From Antedon bifida (taxonomy: Eukaryota; Echinodermata; Crinoidea; Comatulida; Antedonidae): DNA of 64,000 bases. The stretch covers positions 23,931,409 through 23,995,408 of the forward strand of contig OY727093.1 in the NCBI GenBank assembly GCA_963402885.1, written 5' to 3'. The position numbers and the translations under genes are program-made. The notes under the pieces are model-generated. The model searched no databases. It was not told the DNA's origin and saw only the letters and a program-made list of their open reading frames with translations. This document shows positions 61,501 through 64,000 of the stretch, piece after piece. Each line of letters begins with the position of its first letter. The first letter of the stretch is position 1.

Positions 61501-64000
61501 GAGTCCTACTTTTAAGCCAACCTTATCCAGGTGTTTGTTAACTTCCGAGACTATCATGGAAGAAACGGAGGGAAATGGCTCTAACACATTTTTGTTTAGG
61601 CTGTGTAGATATAGTAGTGTACAAAAATATAAAACCCTTTACATACATGTTGATCATAATGTAAACGTAAAAATCCTAACCATGAAATTACTGTTGAGAA
61701 ATAAAAGCCCTTTTTTCATATAACTATTTGTTTCCTGAACAAGAATACAATGGGATGAAAAATGCAATTCATTCATTATTGAAGTATTATTCATCAGGCA
61801 TAACGTCTCCTAACGAATTATCATTTTAAGTTTTCGTTAAAATTACAATCGTGTATTCCTCAAAAGTGCGAAGTGCAAGTGAATGAATACACAACAGAAA
61901 GACCTTCGTTTTATAATAGATAAATTAAAATTGTCTTCGTTTTCTACTTATTGTAATGTAAATAGCGTGCAATCAGAAGACTATTATAAGATAATGTCCG
62001 ATACTTAATTTCGAAATGAAATTGAAATATTCTGTATTCTTAATTGATGAACAGATGGCGCATTGTGATAATAATAGTTGTGTATACATTCTTCAAAGAA
62101 AATATGGATACAAGTTTTTCGAATTTGAGTTTAGGCATAAAACGTGTTGCGTTATGTACTGTATATGACGTGTGGCGTTATGTACTGTATTTGACGTGTG
62201 GCGTTACTGTATCTGACGTGTGGCGTTACTGTATCTGACTTGTGGTATTATGCACTGTATGTGACGTGTGGCGTTATGCACTGTATGTGACGTGTGACGT
62301 TATGTAAGTATCTGACGTGTGGCGTTATGTACTGTATCTGACGTGTGGCGTTATGTACTGTATCTGACGTGTGGCGTTATGCACTGTATGTGACGTTTGG
62401 CGTTATGTACTGTATCTAACGTGTGACGTTATATACTGTATGTGACGTGTGGTGTAATGTAATGTATTTGATGTGTGACGTTATGTACTGTATTTGACGT
62501 GTGGCGTCACAGTATGTACTGTATCTGACGTGTGACGCTAAGTAGTGTATCTCTTCTGAACTCGTTATGATTGGTCAATATCTTATTAATTAATTCGATT
62601 AGTTATATGTTTTGTATTGGTTGGTCAATACTTTTATGAACATTCTTGATTGATATAATGCTAATTAATATTGAATCCAATCACGAAGGCGCCGTATTCC
62701 ATTATTTGAAAGTGTGTATGTTTGCGACTTTTGTGGAAGAGTCTCCGCACTTACGTAATTTCAGATAGGCATTCTGTAACTATGTATAGGCCTATAAACT
62801 TTGCTACTTATTCCACACTTTTTAAACAATAACGATGAGTATACAAGGAATTTGTCTTCTCGGCTACAATAACGTTATTACGGATTATTTATTTCGGATG
62901 TTACCATCCATATCAAAGGAAAATCACATATTCACATAGAGATAAGATAAAGACAAAGCTAATTATAATGTATATTCATTAGGAATATACGATGTCCAAC
63001 AATATACGTGCATGGATGCATTGAGTTAGTGTCCTAGATTTGTTTTCATATTGAACTGCTTTTATACAGATACTATAATTGCTTTACTTACCTGTTATTT
63101 AATTAATGCAGGAAATAGATAACATTTACGGTGATTTAGCCAAATTCCAATTATTTACAACGCATTTTCTAATACTGACGTGTCAGAGGAATGTGGATTA
63201 CAAGTGTGAATTAATATTTATTCGACTATTATTTGTTTAAGGTGTCCCATATTGAGATTATATGTTAAAATTCTTAATGTAGAATAATAAAATTGTGTTA
63301 CAATGACAGTTGTGTGTGAATTCCGGTCATAATTGAAGTGTGTAATTGCTCTAGAAAATAATCTAGATTTTTATATTGATTTCGAAGGACAAACATCATA
63401 TTGTTTAGTCATCTCAATTGCAGGTTTAATCAAATGTCACATCTTAATTTTGAAATAATTCTTTAATTGAACGAAATTTTTACAGAAATTAAGGGTTATC
63501 TTATATTTTGATTAAATCGTAATATAGTGGTGGTTCTTTTTTCTTTAAGTACGATGTTAATTGTAATAGGAACAACCAGAATGAGTCGTACTAGTTTTCA
63601 GAATTTGTTGAATATTTTTCAATAGACCTATATTATAAGTCCTAACAATAAATAAGTCGTCGAAGTCTTATTTCCACAACTTAATTGGATGTTACATTGA
63701 TTCACAAATAACGTGTTTTTTTGTTTTAATAGGTCTTGGCCAACTACGTGTAGAACCTATTACGATGTACACCACGACTACCGTCACTCTTTCGTGGGTC
63801 ACATCTGCTCCAAATGCAATTATTGAGTACTTTGTGGTTTCGTACAAAGGAACACATTTAGATAGGCAGCCTAGCAGTATCAATGTACCAGGTACAGAGA
63901 GGACGTATGTGTTGTCGAGTCTGGCTCCAGGAGAGACGTATTCCATCAACGTACAAGCCCGAAGTGGACTACAATATGTAGATGGTAACAGCATTTCAAA
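32753..64000 (+). CDS. Mucin-like, multi-FN3 extracellular/receptor protein, 3' partial
   Basis: Exons: 32753-32815, 53304-53334, 56252-57853, 58071-58349, 58907-59173, 59252-59536, 60081-60353, 63733 to beyond the window. Each is GT-AG bounded and each junction keeps phase. Exons 1-2 give the signal peptide (MEFKMKWIVSVTGILLSSIS, then MIVATGIHPHP). Exon 3, about 534 codons, is Ser/Thr/Glu-rich with NVT-type glycosylation sites and a 60-residue tandem duplication: a mucin-like ectodomain. Exons 4-8 each encode one fibronectin type III domain with phase-1 borders. Hallmarks are VTWRAP and LTAGERYRFRV (FN3-1), VTLSWRDN and LYPGDLYEIEV (2), LVSGGQYEISI (3, lacking the Trp), NLFWEFRD and LVPGETYTVIV (4), VTLSWVTS and LAPGETYSINV (5). 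The 'L-x-PG-x-x-Y' and 'A-x-SG' style resembles R3-type receptor tyrosine phosphatases, but no catalytic or membrane part is in the window, so that identity is a guess. Intron 1 is about 20.5 kb. Confidence 0.82.
33110..33310. repeat. TTGATTGAT-rich degenerate tract
   Basis: Many imperfect AATTGATCGATT and TTGATTGATTG words, in intron 1 of the FN3 gene. A remnant simple repeat with no clean period. Confidence 0.5.
34355..34480. mobile_element. CCAAT...ATTGG MITE-like repeat, copy 1
   Basis: AAGCTTAGTTCCCACTTGGA, CCAATCACACGAGACA and ATCGCGTTGTTATTGGTCAA match 42778-42908 in the same order. The start resembles the left end of the element at 54950. Confidence 0.5.
34481..37181. other. Intron 1 sequence, nothing distinct
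   Basis: AT-rich intronic DNA with scattered TAGGCCTA words. A 69-codon open frame at 36231-36440 is hydrophobic and unsupported. Confidence 0.45.
37182..37477. repeat. Minisatellite of about 29 bp, ATAACATTTCAACATTTCTT type
   Basis: About ten head-to-tail imperfect copies of ATAACATTTCAACATTTCTT followed by TTACTTA. Unit length varies by one or two bases. Confidence 0.85.
38180..38280. repeat. Interspersed repeat, copy 2
   Basis: GAGAAGAAGTTGTTGTCCAC, ATGCGCAATTCAGCCAAGTT and AGGCTACAAGAAACG correspond to 13975-14060. No coding claim. Confidence 0.5.
38281..42109. other. Intron 1 sequence
   Basis: No gene. 40340-40395 (ACTTTTTCCTGGATAAATATTATGTTAAGTAAATAGA) looks like a worn copy of the LINE 3' end at 24620-24660. 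Confidence 0.4.
42110..42203 (+). mobile_element. (CGGT)n-core MITE with AGTCGCGTGC termini
   Basis: 94 bp: AGTCGCGTGC at the left, GCACGCGACT at the right (perfect 10-bp inverted ends). CTACAGCTCACTATGTCGG leads into CGGTTGGT repeats and GTAAACGCTAACT. It is a deletion-type element with no coding capacity. Confidence 0.75.
42778..42908. mobile_element. CCAAT...ATTGG MITE-like repeat, copy 2
   Basis: GTTCACATTTGGACATTTAG, CCAATCACAAGCGACAG, CCATCGCGTCGTAATTGGTC and CTTACGTCCAAGTTGAAAC. Weak inverted ends, and a CCAAT/ATTGG pair inside. Relative of 34355-34480. Confidence 0.55.
43685..43865. mobile_element. TTAA MITE family 2, copy C (inverted, partial)
   Basis: The reverse complement of the interior of copy A: TTTAAATTACAGTTTTCAG, TTTTTGGTCAAAGTGGATAA and TTAAAATGGCATATTCAACA match 26845-26935 reversed. 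The termini are lost. Confidence 0.65.
44149..44450 (+). mobile_element. Foldback element enclosing a tRNA-like sequence
   Basis: The left arm 44149-44185 (GAGACGATATTTCTTTTCGT, then ACATAAGTTGAGGACCCC) is the near reverse complement of 44411-44450. Between them at about 44259-44331 is a tRNA-like block: an A-box-like TAGGCGAGTGGATTAGAC and a perfect B-box GGTTCGAATCC. Acceptor and T stems are poorly paired, so it is a tRNA-derived sequence (Ser/Leu-like in appearance), not a functional tRNA gene. About 300 bp overall. Confidence 0.65.
45838..45927 (+). mobile_element. Possible retroelement 3' UTR and tail
   Basis: A T-rich stretch with TTGTATTGTATATGGC, then AGAAATTGATTAAATAAATA(ATTAAATAAATAAAA) looks like a 3' end with a TAAA-type tail. 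There is no coding remnant next to it. Confidence 0.35.
45928..48627. other. Intron 1 sequence
   Basis: No gene. 46590-46635 ends AATAAATTGAATTGAATATA, a likely worn (TTGAA)n retroelement tail related to 17485-17632. Confidence 0.4.
48628..49620. repeat. 20-bp satellite, about 45 copies
   Basis: The unit is ACCTATCAATCAAACCAATA, tandemly repeated with frequent CCTATC / CCGATC / CATATC variants. Blocks of several variants recur in the same order (48790-48900 and 48970-49080), showing higher-order duplication. One retroelement end interrupts it at 49229-49311. Confidence 0.95.
49229..49311 (-). mobile_element. Retroelement 3' end inserted in the satellite
   Basis: On the - strand: GAGGGTCCC, AAATCAGCAAATGCTGGATG, GATCACCCTCATTAAATA, then an A-rich AAATAAAAAAATAAAAAATA tail. 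Same element as 14844-14919. Satellite units continue on both sides. Confidence 0.75.
50032..50140 (-). mobile_element. (CGGT)n-core MITE, inverted copy
   Basis: AGTCGCGTGC at 50032-50041 and CCACGCGACT at 50131-50140 bound runs of GACCGACAGACC and ACATAGTGAACTATAGAG. On the - strand this matches the layout of 42110-42203. The GACC runs give a spurious 'TDRPTDRPTD' open frame. Confidence 0.72.
50141..53303. other. Intron 1, 3' part
   Basis: No coding exon supported. The paired open frames at 52934-53207 are antisense images of each other without motifs. Confidence 0.45.
53335..54949. other. Intron 2 of the FN3 gene
   Basis: AT-rich; no gene or clear element seen. Confidence 0.45.
54950..55096. 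mobile_element. GGTTCCCACTAG MITE
   Basis: The left end GGTTCCCACTAGCAACG and the right end CGTTGCGTTCTAGTGAGAAC are inverted repeats interrupted by one 4-bp insertion. About 147 bp, no ORF. The left end resembles that of 34355. Confidence 0.65.
55097..56251. other. Intron 2, 3' part
   Basis: No gene. The acceptor I chose (ACTAATGAAG, exon from 56252) is the first AG after the TTTTATTTTTTCTTGC tract that keeps the frame open and the phase right. An upstream in-frame stop rules out a longer exon. Confidence 0.5.
56458..56817 (+). repeat. Two tandem 180-bp copies in the mucin-like exon
   Basis: 56458-56637 and 56638-56817 are nearly identical (first landmark CCTGTACATGA at 56461 and 56641). 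The copies encode 60 residues each, starting TPVHESISGTSVTLPQYVET and ending near NQPL(A/V)EFVNVT. In-frame and intact. Confidence 0.93.
58466..58885 (-). mobile_element. Two LINE 3' ends flanking a stray copy of exon 3
   Basis: On the - strand, 58660-58515 reads GRPRRKWIDDIKE, a broken middle, and then a WRSMTSNLHVEDGT-like end. That is the classic C-terminus of an RTE-like LINE, followed by a (GATA)n tail at 58466-58507. A second, more worn copy is 58870-58752. Between them 58648-58750 is a copy of exon 3 positions about 57293-57396 (PPTADGFESKQE-type sequence) with new stops. All lie in the intron between FN3-1 and FN3-2. Confidence 0.75.
60354..62140. other. Intron between FN3-4 and FN3-5, first part
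   Basis: No supported exon. Open frames at 60439-60696 and 61466-61723 are Lys/Leu-rich and unsupported. Confidence 0.45.
62141..62551. repeat. 26-bp minisatellite with TGACGTGTGGCG core
   Basis: About 15 units of TGACGTGTGGCGTTATGTAC followed by TGTATC. Variants lack GTAC or carry GTGACG. Every unit carries a TGACGT half-CRE-like word or a one-base variant. Confidence 0.9.
62552..63732. other. Intron between FN3-4 and FN3-5, last part
   Basis: AT-rich, no gene. It ends with the TTGTTTTAATAG acceptor of the FN3-5 exon. Confidence 0.5.

Overview
This is eukaryotic nuclear DNA: AT-rich, intron-rich and repeat-rich. It most resembles a marine invertebrate deuterostome, and an echinoderm is my best guess. 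That guess rests on the huge number of TAGGCCTA-type palindromes in noncoding DNA, the type of LINE and MITE debris, and the multi-exon genes with GT-AG introns. No species can be named from sequence alone. Most of the window is noncoding. I rebuilt four spliced genes exon by exon, requiring GT-AG borders and matching codon phase at each junction.

Layout. (1) 0.58-4.24 kb, + strand: an eleven-exon gene, 5' end missing, for a DDE-type transposase-like protein with a zinc-ribbon-like region. (2) 4.48-5.63 kb, - strand: a complete four-exon gene for a 211-residue protein with a P2X7-type C-terminal ('ballast') zinc-binding domain, convergent with gene 1 and only 237 bp from its stop codon. The two could be one mobile unit. 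(3) 6.1-13.3 kb: a repeat nest. It holds a PHD plus endonuclease LINE piece, a LINE reverse-transcriptase 3' half ending in a GATA tail, inverted GGCCGCC-type repeats, a relic of an uncharacterised gene, and a 1.6-kb tandem array of hairpin units. (4) 13.4-17.7 kb, - strand: a gene for a secreted or membrane-anchored protein (signal peptide, an unrecognised domain, a Cys-rich domain, a Thr-rich stalk). An orphan terminal exon lies in one of its introns on the + strand. (5) 17.7-32.7 kb: intergenic DNA with LINE relics, long palindromes, an old tandem duplication and TTAA-flanked MITEs. (6) 32.75 kb to the window end, + strand: a gene for an extracellular protein with signal peptide, a long Ser/Thr-rich mucin-like region and at least five fibronectin type III domains, one per exon. 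Its first intron is about 20.5 kb and holds satellites, MITEs and a tRNA-like foldback element.

Genes 1 and 2 are the most suggestive unit: a transposase-like gene tail-to-tail with a zinc-domain gene. Genes 4 and 6 are independent cell-surface or secreted proteins. The strongest mobile-element observations are a 514-bp TTAA MITE with a paralogous empty site, a hairpin array in which one copy has its loop flipped, an exon fragment of the FN3 gene lodged between two LINE 3' ends, and a LINE apparently split by an insert of about 4.8 kb.
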